A DNA stretch of 64,000 bases from Schlegelella_A sp038318385 (GCA_038318385.1 JBBQCD010000001.1:1-64000); one strand, 5' to 3'. Shown: positions 53,988 through 63,106, counted from the first letter of the stretch. The notes: a model not told the origin generated them from the sequence alone. Program-made: numbers and translations.

Positions 53988-55061
53988 TCACTCGCCCGAA
54001 TCCAGCACCGCACCCCCTTCGGCACGCCAGCGAAGCATTCCGCCGGCCAGGTTCGCGACATCGCGAAGGCCGACCTTGCCGAGCATGGCCGCGGCCCGGG
54101 CCGAGCGGGCGCCGGATCGGCACACCGTGACCACTGGCCGGTCCGGTGCCAGCTCGGCGAGACGCGACTCCAGTTGCCCGAGCGGGATCAATCGGGCGCC
54201 ATCGATGTGGCCGAGCCCGGCGCTGAACTCGGCCGGCTCGCGCACGTCGACCAGCTGTACCTTGCCGAGCACTTCGGCCAGCGCCGTCGGGGTGATGTCC
54301 CACAGGCCCGCGAAGCTGTAGTCCAGACGTGCCCACTGCGGCTCGGCCGTCGGCAGCTCATCGCCGTCGGGCTCGCCGCAGCGCAGGTTGGCCGGAACCG
54401 CGATGTCCATCTTCTTCGGATGCGGCAGGCCGAGGTGATTCATGAAACCGGCGAAATCGACCTCGCCGACCTCGCCGCCGAGCCGGGGGTTGCTGCGCCG
54501 CTCCTCGTCGATGCTGCTGACGCTCATGCCGTTGTAGTCGTGCCCCGGATAGACGAGGCAATGCGCCGGCAGCGTGAACAGCTGCGCGTGCACGGAGCGG
54601 TACAGGCCGGCACTGCTGCCCTGCTGGAAATCGGTGCGCCCGCAACCCCGAATGAGGAGGCAGTCGCCGGTGAAGACCCGCGTCTCGTCGTCGAGCACAT
54701 AGGAGAGGCATCCGTCGGTATGGCCGGGCGTGGCGCGCACCTGCAGGTGGCGCGAACCGAATTCCACGCGGTCCCCATGGCGCAACAGCCGGTCGGCGCC
54801 GCTGGCACCGCCGTCGGCCGACAAGGCGATGCCGCTGCCCAGGCGCTGTCGGTGCAGCCAGGCACCGGTCACGTGGTCGGCATGCACATGCGTCTCGAGA
54901 GTCCACACCAGGCGCAGGCCGAGTTCGCGGATCAAGGTCTGGTCGCGCCGCATCTGCTCGAACACCGGATCGATCAGCACCGCTTCGCCGCTGTCGCTGT
55001 CGCCGAGCAGGTAGCTGTAGGTCGACGAGGTGGAATCGAACAGCTGGCGGAAGATCAGCAT
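53988..55061 (-). CDS. Persulfide dioxygenase-rhodanese fusion (ETHE1/CstB-like)
   Basis: A 357-residue fusion. Residues 1 to about 235 are a metallo-beta-lactamase-fold ETHE1-like domain (THVHADHVTGAWLH, ATPGHTDGCLSYVLDD, RVFTGDCLLIRGCGRTDF, VYPGHDYNGMSVSSIDEERR). The C-terminal rhodanese has the active loop VCRSGARSARAA. Such fusions oxidise glutathione persulfide and transfer sulfur in sulfide detoxification. An in-frame ATG 36 bases upstream is an alternative start. Confidence 0.92.
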   Translation of the reverse strand: MLIFRQLFDSTSSTYSYLLGDSDSGEAVLIDPVFEQMRRDQTLIRELGLRLVWTLETHVHADHVTGAWLHRQRLGSGIALSADGGASGADRLLRHGDRVEFGSRHLQVRATPGHTDGCLSYVLDDETRVFTGDCLLIRGCGRTDFQQGSSAGLYRSVHAQLFTLPAHCLVYPGHDYNGMSVSSIDEERRSNPRLGGEVGEVDFAGFMNHLGLPHPKKMDIAVPANLRCGEPDGDELPTAEPQWARLDYSFAGLWDITPTALAEVLGKVQLVDVREPAEFSAGLGHIDGARLIPLGQLESRLAELAPDRPVVTVCRSGARSARAAAMLGKVGLRDVANLAGGMLRWRAEGGAVLDSGE

Positions 55062-55222
55062 GAGTGTTTCTCCACGGTGGAAGCACTCATTTTCCACCGG
55101 GTTGCGCGCCCCCGCCGCGTTCCGGCAGTCCGTTCCTGCGCGACGTCAACTCCGTGCGACATCGACGGGCAACCAGCTGTCGCGAAGATCACCTCGGCTG
55201 CATGGGGGCGGACCTCGTGGCT

Positions 55223-56026
55223 TCAGGTCGCGGAGGCGGCGTGGCGCCCTCTCCCTGCGTGCCAGCGCGCCAGGTAGGCCGACAAGGCCGCGAGCAGCGC
55301 CGCCAGCCACGCCAGCGCGTAGGCCCCTCCCGCGCCGACGATTGGCAGCAGCACGACCAGTGCGATGAAGAAGGCCACGAAGCCGAACACGCCCCACTGG
55401 AAGCCGCGCAGCAGCGCGGCCGTCGCCTCCGCGCCATGGCGCGGAAGCGTGAAGCAGGGCAGCACGTTGCCATTGACCGGCAGGGCGAGCAGCAGGCCGC
55501 TGGCCAGCGCCGGCAACACCGCCGCGCCCTGGATGATGCCGGCGGCGAGGACGATCGCCACGACGACGCGCAAACCGAGCTCCGCACGCGGGATCCGCAC
55601 CATCGGCGTGGTGGCCCACGCGCCACCGCTGCCCGCCTGCGGTCGTATCGCCGCCAGGCCAACGAGGGGCGCCAGCAGGGCCAGGGCGCACGTCGCCGCT
55701 GCCGGCAAGGCCAGGCCCGAAAGCACCCAGCCTCCCGCCACGAACATCAGGTTGGCCGCCAGCAGCGCCCCGGGCCACGGAAATCGGCGCGAGGCCCGCG
55801 CGAACGTCACCATGTGCAGGACCATCGCCGGAACGCACACCAGGGTGGCCAGCGCGATCGCCCGGGCCGGCTCGGCATGCTGCTCGAGCAGGACGAAGCC
55901 CATGATCGGCCCGGCGATCATCGGCATGCCGCCGAGCGTGCCGGAAACGCCGTGGCCGAAGCGGCGCGCCGCCAGCGAGGCGAGCAGGATCGACGCGGCG
56001 ACGAGGACGAGCTTGAGCGCAAACAT
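55223..56026 (-). CDS. Polytopic membrane protein, unknown
   Basis: A 267-residue protein of about eight helices, with GVSGTLGGMPMIAGPIMGFV, PWPGALLAANLMFVAGGWVL and ALPVNGNVLPCFTLPRHGAE. No family recognised with confidence. It follows the ABC ATPase gene by nine bases in the same direction, so it may take part in uptake or efflux linked to that transporter, or be an unrelated passenger. Confidence 0.75.
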   Translation of the reverse strand: MFALKLVLVAASILLASLAARRFGHGVSGTLGGMPMIAGPIMGFVLLEQHAEPARAIALATLVCVPAMVLHMVTFARASRRFPWPGALLAANLMFVAGGWVLSGLALPAAATCALALLAPLVGLAAIRPQAGSGGAWATTPMVRIPRAELGLRVVVAIVLAAGIIQGAAVLPALASGLLLALPVNGNVLPCFTLPRHGAEATAALLRGFQWGVFGFVAFFIALVVLLPIVGAGGAYALAWLAALLAALSAYLARWHAGRGRHAASAT

Positions 56027-56035
56027 GCGCTGCGG

Positions 56036-56854
56036 TCACGCCGGCCGGCCAACGCCGAGGACACGCGACAGGAAAGCGCGGGTGCGTTCGTGCCGCGGCC
56101 GCACGAGCACCTCTTGCGGCGACCCGGACTCGACGATAACGCCCCCGTCCATGAAGGCGACCCGATCGCCGGCGTCGCGTGCGAAGGCGATCTCGTGCGT
56201 GACCACGATCATCGTCATGCCGTCGTCCACCAGCCCGCGCATCACGCCCAGAACCTCGTCGACGAGTTCGGGATCGAGGGCCGAGGTCGGCTCGTCGAAC
56301 AGCATCAGCTTCGGGCCCATGGCCAGCGCGCGCGCGATCGCCACGCGCTGCTGCTGTCCGCCCGAAAGCTGGGCCGGATAGGCCGCGGCCTTGTCGCTCA
56401 GCCCGACGCGTTCGAGCAGCGCCAGCGCGCGCTCGGTGGCCTCGGCCCCGCCGATGCCCTTGACGTGAACCGGCGCCTCGACGATGTTCTGCAGGACGGT
56501 CTGGTGCGCGAAGAGATTGAAGCGCTGGAAGACCATGCCGATCTGCGCGCGCTGGCGACAGACGTCGTGCTCGGGCATCTCGTGCAAGCGCCCGCCGCGC
56601 TCGTGGTAGCCGATCAGTTCACCGTCGACCTCGATGCGTCCGGCCTGGATCTGCTCGAGGTGGTTGACGCAGCGCAGGAAGGTGCTCTTGCCCGAGCCCG
56701 ACGGCCCGATCAGGCACAGCACCTCGCCGGACGCCACCTCGATGTCGACGCCCTTGAGGACTTCGAGCGTGCCGAAGCGCTTGTGGACGTCGACCGCGCG
56801 CACCATCGGACGACCCCCGGCGAACGCCGCGGATACCGCTTCAGCGCCGGCCAT
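56036..56854 (-). CDS. Polar amino-acid ABC transporter ATP-binding protein
   Basis: A GlnQ/HisP-type ATPase of up to 272 residues. It has Walker A IGPSGSGKSTFLRCVNHLEQ, the family stretch GMVFQRFNLFAHQTVLQNIV, signature LSGGQQQRVAIARAL and Walker B LMLFDEPTSALDPELV. It overlaps the permease by 14 bases; a later ATG at 56806 (MVRAVDVHKRFG) is closer to the family start. Confidence 0.94.
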   Translation of the reverse strand: MAGAEAVSAAFAGGRPMVRAVDVHKRFGTLEVLKGVDIEVASGEVLCLIGPSGSGKSTFLRCVNHLEQIQAGRIEVDGELIGYHERGGRLHEMPEHDVCRQRAQIGMVFQRFNLFAHQTVLQNIVEAPVHVKGIGGAEATERALALLERVGLSDKAAAYPAQLSGGQQQRVAIARALAMGPKLMLFDEPTSALDPELVDEVLGVMRGLVDDGMTMIVVTHEIAFARDAGDRVAFMDGGVIVESGSPQEVLVRPRHERTRAFLSRVLGVGRPA

Positions 56855-57647
56855 CGGATCTCGCCACCGAACGGCCGAGGCGGCGCTCGATGTAGTACTG
56901 ACCCAGGCCGCTGACCGTGGTGAGCGTCAGGTACCAGAACGTCGCGACCAGCAGCAACTCGATCGAGTGCAGGTTGGCCGAAGCGATGTTCTGAGCCGCC
57001 GTCAGCAGGTCGCCGCCGGCGATCACCGAGACCAGGGAGGTCGCCTTCAGCAGCGAGATGAACTGGTTGCCCGCCGGCGGGATGATGACGCGCATCGCCT
57101 GGGGCAGGATGATGCGCCGCAGGGCAAGCAGGCGCGGCATGCCCAGGGCGGTCGCCGCTTCGTACTGGCCGCGGTCGACGGCGAGGATGCCGGCGCGCAC
57201 CACCTCGGCCATGTAGGCGGCCTCGTTCAAGGCCAGGGCGACGACCGAGGCCACGAACGGGGTCAGCAGCGTGTTGGTCTTGAACGGGCCGATAGTCTCG
57301 AACAGCAGCGCGAGATTGCCCCAGATGATGATCTGCACCAGCAACGGGGTGCCGCGCAGCAGCCAGGTGTAGAGGGCGCTGGCCAGGCGCAGCACGTGGC
57401 TGTCGGACAGCCGCATCACCGCGAGCAGGATTCCCAGCGTGAGACCGATGACCGCAGCGAGCACCGCAAGGACCACCGTCGTCCGAAGGCCCGCCAGGAT
57501 GGCCGGTGCGAACTGGTATTGCGGGATGACGGCGTGCGCGATGTTCGGGTTGCGCCACACCGACATGGCGACCCAGGCGAGCAGCGCGATCACGACGGCG
57601 CTGCTCGCCCACAGCCCCGGACGGCGCAGTGGAACGACGCGGTCCAC
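56841..57647 (-). CDS. Polar amino-acid ABC transporter permease
   Basis: A HisM/GlnP-like permease of 268 residues. It carries GLRTTVVLAVLAAVIGLTLG, LRGTPLLVQIIIWGNLALLF, the EAA-type coupling loop AATALGMPRLLALRRIILPQ and AMRVIIPPAGNQFISLLKAT. The start is GTG, four bases after the substrate-binding protein stop. One permease gene suggests a homodimer. Confidence 0.94.
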   Translation of the reverse strand: MDRVVPLRRPGLWASSAVVIALLAWVAMSVWRNPNIAHAVIPQYQFAPAILAGLRTTVVLAVLAAVIGLTLGILLAVMRLSDSHVLRLASALYTWLLRGTPLLVQIIIWGNLALLFETIGPFKTNTLLTPFVASVVALALNEAAYMAEVVRAGILAVDRGQYEAATALGMPRLLALRRIILPQAMRVIIPPAGNQFISLLKATSLVSVIAGGDLLTAAQNIASANLHSIELLLVATFWYLTLTTVSGLGQYYIERRLGRSVARSDGRR

Positions 57648-57651
57648 GGGC

Positions 57652-58515
57652 TCAGCGTCCGCCGTTGATCGTCGCCGTCTTGAGGGCCCCCGCCTCGACG
57701 CCGTGCTTCTCGAGGATCTTGCGGTAGGTGCCGTCGGCGATGAGGGCGTTCAGCGCCTTCTGCAGGGCATCGCGCAGGGCTGTGTCTTCCTTGGCGACGC
57801 CGATGCCCAGCGGCAACGGCTGGTATTCCTTGTCGCGCACGACGTCGAATATCTTGCCGTCCCCTGCGGTGGCCGCGAGGTAGACCATCACCGGTGAGTT
57901 GCCCAGGAAGGCCGCCACCCGGCCGGTCTGAACCTGCATCCGCGCATCCGCGGGCTGCGCGTACTGAAGATTCTCGATGGCCGGCTTGCCCGCGGCGGTG
58001 CACTTCGCGCTGTACTCGGCGACCAGCGCGAGTTGCGTCGATCCCTGCACCGTGGCAACGGTCTTGCCGCACGTCGATTCGAGGCCCTGCACCCCCTCCG
58101 GGTTGCCCTTCTTCACCAGCAGCTTCGTGCCGAGGTCGTAGAAGTCGACGAAGTCGAGAAGCTTCTGGCGCTCGGGGGTGTCGTTCATCATGCTGAAGAC
58201 GATGTCGATCTTCTTGGCCTGCATCGCCGGCAGCAGGCCCGGGAATGGAATCGACGTGAAGACGATCGTGCGACCCAGCGGCTTGCTCATGGCAGCGGCC
58301 AAGTCGACGATGGCGCCCTGCAGGGTGGTGCCGTCCGAGGCATAGGAGATCATCGGCGGGCTGTTGGTGAGCGAGCCGGCCTTGATCTCGTCGGCGGCCC
58401 GGGCGGGCGCCGTGGAGACGAGCAGGGCCAGCCAGGCGCCGCCGAGGAGGCAGGTGCGCAAAGCCGCGCCAGCGGCGCGGCGCAGAGACGGACGGTACGG
58501 GGCGAAGGTCGACAT
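57652..58515 (-). CDS. ABC transporter substrate-binding protein (amino-acid type)
   Basis: A periplasmic SBP_bac_3 protein of 287 residues. The signal peptide ends at TAPARAA; then IKAGSLTNSPPMISYASDG, GAIVDLAAAMSKPLGRTIVF, KIDIVFSMMNDTPERQKLLD and the C-terminal ALNALIADGTYRKILEKHGV. The ligand cannot be named. First gene of the transporter operon, with a G-rich repeat tract upstream. Confidence 0.93.
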   Translation of the reverse strand: MSTFAPYRPSLRRAAGAALRTCLLGGAWLALLVSTAPARAADEIKAGSLTNSPPMISYASDGTTLQGAIVDLAAAMSKPLGRTIVFTSIPFPGLLPAMQAKKIDIVFSMMNDTPERQKLLDFVDFYDLGTKLLVKKGNPEGVQGLESTCGKTVATVQGSTQLALVAEYSAKCTAAGKPAIENLQYAQPADARMQVQTGRVAAFLGNSPVMVYLAATAGDGKIFDVVRDKEYQPLPLGIGVAKEDTALRDALQKALNALIADGTYRKILEKHGVEAGALKTATINGGR

Positions 58516-58566
58516 GGGGTTCTCCGTGGCGCAATGGTGTTGCGGATTCTGCGGCACGCCGCGGGG

Positions 58567-58615
58567 CTGCCCTGCCGCCCCTGCTCCTGCCGTCCCTGCC
58601 GCCCCCTGCCGCCCC
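58567..58615 (-). repeat. G-rich tract with 9-bp periodicity (minus strand)
   Basis: The plus strand is built from near-copies of CCTGCCGCC at about nine-base spacing; the minus strand therefore has five runs of three to five G within 50 bases. It lies between the cytochrome b561 stop and the start of the ABC operon, and would be in that operon's leader if the promoter is upstream. Confidence 0.7.
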
Positions 58616-58625
58616 AGATCGACGA

Positions 58626-59156
58626 TCAGTCGATATCGCCTTTGGCCGGGGGGCGCTTCTTGCCGCTGAACATCGACGCGACCAGGTTCTCGCGATGACG
58701 CCGGCTCGCATGAACCACGCCGCCGACGTGCAGCGCGACGAGGCCGACGATGCTCCACGCGAAACCCGTGTGCAGCGCCTCGACGGTCGCGTCGCCCCAG
58801 AGCCAGTCGGTGGTGTAGAGCCAGCCGGTGAGCGCCAGCGCGACGACGCAGCCGAGCAGACCGAGGATCATCCAGCCGCCGAGCGGGTTGTGGCCGAGAT
58901 GCCGCGGCTCGCGTCCCCGCAACAGCAGTCGCGCATGCCGAAGCGTCGTCGCCGGCCCGCGGATGAAGTCAGCAAAGCGGGCGCGGCGCGGGCCGATGCA
59001 TCCCCATGCGATGCGGGCGCAGACCAGCGTAAGCGCGGCATAGCCGACCGCCTGATGCCAGCGGACAAGCCATTCCGTCGTCGCCCAGCCGAAGCCGACC
59101 GCAGCGGCGAGTGCCCAGTGGAGAAGGCGGACCGCCGGATCCCAGACGCGGATCAA
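58626..59156 (-). CDS. Cytochrome b561-family membrane protein
   Basis: A 176-residue four-helix dihaem protein. It begins RVWDPAVRLLHWALAAAVGF, with WLVRWHQAVGYAALTLVCAR, LGLLGCVVALALTGWLYTTD and ALHTGFAWSIVGLVALHVGG supplying His haem ligands. HNPLGGWMILGLLG is typical of the family. Preceded in the operon by a PepSY gene and a Fur-box-like site, so iron-linked electron transfer is plausible. Confidence 0.9.
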   Translation of the reverse strand: MIRVWDPAVRLLHWALAAAVGFGWATTEWLVRWHQAVGYAALTLVCARIAWGCIGPRRARFADFIRGPATTLRHARLLLRGREPRHLGHNPLGGWMILGLLGCVVALALTGWLYTTDWLWGDATVEALHTGFAWSIVGLVALHVGGVVHASRRHRENLVASMFSGKKRPPAKGDID

Positions 59157-59163
59157 CGCCGCC

Positions 59164-59439
59164 TCAATTGGGTGCGGTCACCACCTCGAGCGTCTTCGGA
59201 TGGAAGAAGGTCTCGACCTTGTTGTTCTTCTCGTCGCGGCCGTAGACCTCGTAGCAGCCGTTCTCGATCTTGACGCGGCTGATCTTCCAGCCCCGGTCGG
59301 TGAGCTTGCGCTCGAGCTCGGCCTGCGGCTTCCATTCGGCCTTCGGGACCGGGTCGCATTTCTCGGCATGCTGGGCGTGAACAGTGGCGCTGCAAGCAAG
59401 GGCAGCCAGCGTGGCGAGGGTGGGGAGCGTGCGGGTCAT
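59164..59439 (-). CDS. PepSY-domain periplasmic protein
   Basis: A 91-residue secreted protein: the signal MTRTLPTLATLAALACSATV ends at VHAQ, and the PepSY domain has ELERKLTDRGWKISRVKIEN and CYEVYGRDEKNNKVETFFHP. Small PepSY proteins often sit beside cytochrome b561 genes; the pair may serve metal or haem redox chemistry. A strong Fur-like site lies about 60 bases upstream. Confidence 0.87.
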   Translation of the reverse strand: MTRTLPTLATLAALACSATVHAQHAEKCDPVPKAEWKPQAELERKLTDRGWKISRVKIENGCYEVYGRDEKNNKVETFFHPKTLEVVTAPN

Positions 59440-59500
59440 CGGAGTTCCTTTCGCGATTTTGAAAGTCGGGTGCATGGCGAGGCCCGATGCTAGCAGTCAA

Positions 59501-59515
59501 TAAGAATGATTCTCA
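59501..59515 (-). promoter_or_regulatory. Fur-box-like operator
   Basis: On the minus strand TGAGAATCATTCTTA matches 11 of 14 defined bases of the 7-1-7 Fur consensus TGATAATnATTATCA. It sits in the divergent region between the PepSY/cytochrome b561 pair and the MFS gene, in an AT-rich patch unlike its surroundings, so iron-dependent repression of one or both sides is likely. Confidence 0.8.
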
Positions 59516-59636
59516 TTAAGACATTCCCCAATCGGGCTTCCGAACCGCAGAGCCGCAGTCAGCGCCGTGCCGCGGTAAGGGCGTCGATCCCGGTGGCGCA
59601 GGGCCTGCTAGGATCGCCCCGCCTCCTTCGCCCTCC

Positions 59637-60983
59637 ATGACCCTGCCGCGCCGGTTCGACGCCCGCGAACGTCGTGCCCTCGCCGCCATCTTCCTGGCCG
59701 CGGCGCTCACGTCGCTCGACATCGCCATCGCCAACACCGCCCTGCCGGCGATCGCCGCGGCGGTGAACGCGTCGCCGGCCGATTCGATCTGGGTCGTCAA
59801 CGCCTACCAGCTCGCCGTGGTGGCGGTGCTGCTGCCCTTCGCCGCCCTCGGCGACAGGATCGGCGCCCGCCGCGTCTACATCGGCGGCATGGCGCTGTTC
59901 GTGCTCGCCTCGCTGGGCTGCGCACTGGCGGACACGCTGGCGACGCTGGCCGTTGCGCGCGCGCTGCAAGGCATCGGTGCCGGTGCGCTGATGGCCGTCA
60001 ACATCGCACTGGTGCGCATGATCTACCCGGCCGAACACCTCGGCCGCGGTGTCGGACTGAACGCGCTGGTGGTCGGCGTCGCCTTCTCGGCCGGCCCGAC
60101 GATCGCGTCGCTGGTGCTCGCGGTGGCCTCCTGGCCATGGCTGTTCGCCGTCAACGTGCCGATCGGCGCCCTCGCCTATGCACTCGCGCGCAACGCGCTG
60201 CCGCATGCGCAACCGCGCGGCCAGCGCTTCGATCCCGTCACGGCAGTACTCACGGCGACCACCTTCGCCGCGCTCATCTTCGGCCTGAGCGCCGCGGCGC
60301 AACGCGAGCCCTGGCCGCTGGTGGCAACGCCGCTGGTCGCCGCGCTCGGTGCGGGCGCATTGCTGTTGCGCCGTCAGGCCGGCGACGCGGCGCCGATGCT
60401 GCCGGTGGACCTGCTGCGCCGGCCGCTCTTCGCGCTCTCGGCGCTGACGTCGACCTGTTCGTTCACGACCCAGGGCCTGGCCTTCGTCGCCCTGCCGTTC
60501 TATTTCGAGGGCGTGCTGCATCGCGATCCGGTCGAGACCGGTTTCCTGATCTCGCCCTGGCCGATCGTCGTGGCGATTGCCGCGCCCCTGGCCGGACGAC
60601 TCTCGGACCGCTACCCCCCGGGGGCCCTCGGTGGCGCGGGTCTCGCCGTCCTCAGCGTCGGCATGGCGTCGCTCGCCTGGATGCCGGCCGCGCCGTCGGT
60701 CGCCGACATCGTCGTGCGGATGACGATCTGCGGCGCCGGCTTCGGCTTCTTCCAGTCGCCCAACCTGCGCGCACTGATGGCCAGCGCGCCGCCGGAACGC
60801 AGCGGCGGTGCCAGCGGCGTCATCGCGATCGCCCGGCTGATCGGCCAGACCACCGGCGCCGCGCTGGTTGCGCTGTGCTTCGGCCTGGCCGGCGGAGCGG
60901 GGCCGACCTGGGCGCTCGGCCTGGGCGCGGTGTTCGCGGCGATCGCGTCCGCCGCCAGCACGGCCCGGCTCTGGGCACGCTGA
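59637..60983 (+). CDS. MFS transporter, DHA2 type
   Basis: A 448-residue exporter with about 12-14 helices. It has DIAIANTALPAIAAAVNASP, WVVNAYQLAVVAVLLPFAAL, the loop motif GDRIGARRVYIGGMALF, RALQGIGAGALMAVNIALVR and GFFQSPNLRALMASAPPERS, typical of the EmrB/QacA group of proton-driven drug exporters. Substrate unknown. Divergent from the PepSY gene across the Fur-box-like site. Confidence 0.9.
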   Translation: MTLPRRFDARERRALAAIFLAAALTSLDIAIANTALPAIAAAVNASPADSIWVVNAYQLAVVAVLLPFAALGDRIGARRVYIGGMALFVLASLGCALADTLATLAVARALQGIGAGALMAVNIALVRMIYPAEHLGRGVGLNALVVGVAFSAGPTIASLVLAVASWPWLFAVNVPIGALAYALARNALPHAQPRGQRFDPVTAVLTATTFAALIFGLSAAAQREPWPLVATPLVAALGAGALLLRRQAGDAAPMLPVDLLRRPLFALSALTSTCSFTTQGLAFVALPFYFEGVLHRDPVETGFLISPWPIVVAIAAPLAGRLSDRYPPGALGGAGLAVLSVGMASLAWMPAAPSVADIVVRMTICGAGFGFFQSPNLRALMASAPPERSGGASGVIAIARLIGQTTGAALVALCFGLAGGAGPTWALGLGAVFAAIASAASTARLWAR

Positions 60984-61107
60984 GCGTCAACGCAGGCCGC
61001 TGAAGCCACGATCTCCGCCGCATGCGGAGGGGCGTGGTCTATCGCAGAGCCGACACCCGCGAAGGGCGTGCGGCGACGGCCGTGGCCCCGTCGACGGGGG
61101 CCCCCGG

Positions 61108-62265
61108 TCAGGCCGCGGCGCGGGCGGCGGGATTGCCCGCGAGGATGCGCTTTAGAGCCGCTTCCAGATGGGCGACGCTGCGGTCGGTGTGATGCAGCTT
61201 GTCGAGGCCGAACAGGCCGACGCGGAAGGTCCTGAAGTCGGCCGGCTCGTCGCACTTCAGCGGCACGCCGGCAGCGGTCTGCAGCCCTTCGCCGATGAAC
61301 GCCTTGGCGCTGCTGAGGCCCTCGTCGTCGGTGTAGCTGACGACCACGCCCGGTGCCTGGAAGCCATCGGCGGCGACGCTGGGCAGACCGTTGGCCACCA
61401 TCATCCTGCGGACCTTGCTGCCGAGCTCGATCTGTTCGGCGCGCAGCTTCTCGAAACCGTAGGCGCGGGTCTCCAGCATCGCATCGCGGGTCTTCGCCAG
61501 CGCGTCGGTGGGCATCGTCGCGTGATAGGCGTGCCCCCCGCCTTCGTAGGCTTCCATGATCTGCAGCCATTTCTTCAGGTCAGCCGCGTAGCTGGTGCTG
61601 CGGGTGGCGTCGATCGCCGCGCGGGCGCGCTCGCCGAGCATCACGAACGCGCAACACGGCGACCCGCTCCAGCCCTTCTGCGGTGCGCTGATCAGCACGT
61701 CGACGCCGCTCGCCTGCATGTCGACCCACATCGCGCCCGAAGCGATGCAGTCGAGCACGAAGAGACCGCCGCCCGCATGCACCGCATCGGCGACCGTGCG
61801 CAGATAGGCATCGGGCAGCAGGATGCCCGACGAGGTCTCGACGTGCGGCGCGAAGACCACCGCAGGCTTGTGCTCGCGGATCGCGGCCACGACCTCCTCC
61901 ACCGGCGGGGGCGCAAAGGCTGCCTGGCGACCGTGCTTGACCGGTCGCGCCTTGAGCACGAACTGCTGCGACGGGATCTGGCCCATGTCGAGGATCTCCG
62001 TCCAGCGGAAGCTGAACCAGCCGTTGCGGATCACGAGCACGCGCTTTCCGGTCGCGAACTGCCGCGCGACCGCTTCCATGCCGAAGGTGCCGCTGCCCGG
62101 AACCACGATGGCCGAATGCGCGCGATACACCTCCTTCAACGTGCTGGAGATGTCGCGCATCACGCCCTGGAAGCGGCGCGACATGTGGTTCAGCGCGCGG
62201 TCGGTGAAGACGACCGAGTATTCGAGCAGGCCGTCGGGATCGATGTCTTGGAGGAGTGCGGGCAT
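61108..62265 (-). CDS. Class V PLP-dependent aminotransferase (alanine-glyoxylate-like)
   Basis: A 385-residue enzyme. It shows EYSVVFTDRALNHMSRRFQG, VVPGSGTFGMEAVARQFATG, FVLDCIASGAMWVDMQASGV and the PLP lysine in LISAPQKGWSGSPCCAFVML. This is the serine/alanine-glyoxylate aminotransferase fold, but the exact substrate pair is unclear. The start at MPALLQDIDPDG matches the conserved region; an ATG at 62310 is possible. Confidence 0.9.
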   Translation of the reverse strand: MPALLQDIDPDGLLEYSVVFTDRALNHMSRRFQGVMRDISSTLKEVYRAHSAIVVPGSGTFGMEAVARQFATGKRVLVIRNGWFSFRWTEILDMGQIPSQQFVLKARPVKHGRQAAFAPPPVEEVVAAIREHKPAVVFAPHVETSSGILLPDAYLRTVADAVHAGGGLFVLDCIASGAMWVDMQASGVDVLISAPQKGWSGSPCCAFVMLGERARAAIDATRSTSYAADLKKWLQIMEAYEGGGHAYHATMPTDALAKTRDAMLETRAYGFEKLRAEQIELGSKVRRMMVANGLPSVAADGFQAPGVVVSYTDDEGLSSAKAFIGEGLQTAAGVPLKCDEPADFRTFRVGLFGLDKLHHTDRSVAHLEAALKRILAGNPAARAAA

Positions 62266-62369
62266 GGCGGTCTTTCGGTGTTCGGGGAAGCTTAGCACCC
62301 GCTCGATCATCCCGTAATCGAGCGCTCCGCGGTGCCCCCTGGACAGGGGACCCGGATCGCTGCGGCCAC

Positions 62370-63071
62370 TCAAGGCGATTCGGGTCGGGCGCGTCTCTTC
62401 GGCCTCGTCGGCGGCTTCGCATCGGGCGCAATGCGCAAGCCCGCCAGCTGGCGTTCCAGCATCGGCGCCACCGTCTCGCGCAGCAGGGCCTCCCGCCCCC
62501 CCGGCGGCTCGATCGCGTCGAACTGCCCCGCCAGCGCGAGGTGTGCGAAGCCGTGCACCACCGACCACACGGACACCAGCACCTGCCACTGCGCCGGCGT
62601 CAGCGGCGGCCCCGGCGGCACCTCGATCAATGCGCGCACGCCACCCTCGAGAGCCAGGAAGGCCTCGTGAGCGCTGCGCTCCAGTTCCGCGCTCTTGCAC
62701 AAGGTGCTCCGAAACATCAGGCCGAAGCGCCCTGGATATTGCAGCGCGAAGCCGACGTAGCCAACGCCCTGCTCGCGCAGCCGGGCTACCGGATCGTCGC
62801 CGCCGCGAGCGTTGCCCGCCAGCAGCGCCGCCGTCAAGCCGTCGAAGGCCTGCGTGGCGACGGCAGTCAGCAGCCCGTCGATGTCGCCGAAGTGATGCGC
62901 CGGCGCAGCAGGCGACACCCCGGAGCGGCGGGCGACCTCGCGCAGGGAGAAGCCCTCCAGGCCTCGCTCTGCGAGCAGGCCCTCGCTGGCCTCGATCAGT
63001 GCCGCGCGCAGATCGCCGTGGTGATACGCGTCTCGGGACGGAGCCGCGGCGCGTCGGGGGGTTTTCGGCAT
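62370..63071 (-). CDS. TetR/AcrR-family transcription regulator
   Basis: A 233-residue repressor. The N-terminal helix-turn-helix is AYHHGDLRAALIEASEGLLA, EGFSLREVARRSGVSPAAPA and HHFGDIDGLLTAVATQAFDG. The C-terminal ligand domain resembles the WHG/TetR_C_33 type, with LCKSAELERSAHEAFLALEG and VWSVVHGFAHLALAGQFDAI. It is divergent from the ABA4-like gene, its probable target along with itself. Confidence 0.92.
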   Translation of the reverse strand: MPKTPRRAAAPSRDAYHHGDLRAALIEASEGLLAERGLEGFSLREVARRSGVSPAAPAHHFGDIDGLLTAVATQAFDGLTAALLAGNARGGDDPVARLREQGVGYVGFALQYPGRFGLMFRSTLCKSAELERSAHEAFLALEGGVRALIEVPPGPPLTPAQWQVLVSVWSVVHGFAHLALAGQFDAIEPPGGREALLRETVAPMLERQLAGLRIAPDAKPPTRPKRRARPESP

Positions 63072-63106
63072 TGCACCTGATGAGTGGGTGGGAAGTCGAT
63101 CAAAAC

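Noticed and set aside
61013..61029. CTCCGC-CGCAT-GCGGAG hairpin after the MFS gene as a terminator
   Set aside because: The stem is only six pairs and no T-run follows on either strand.
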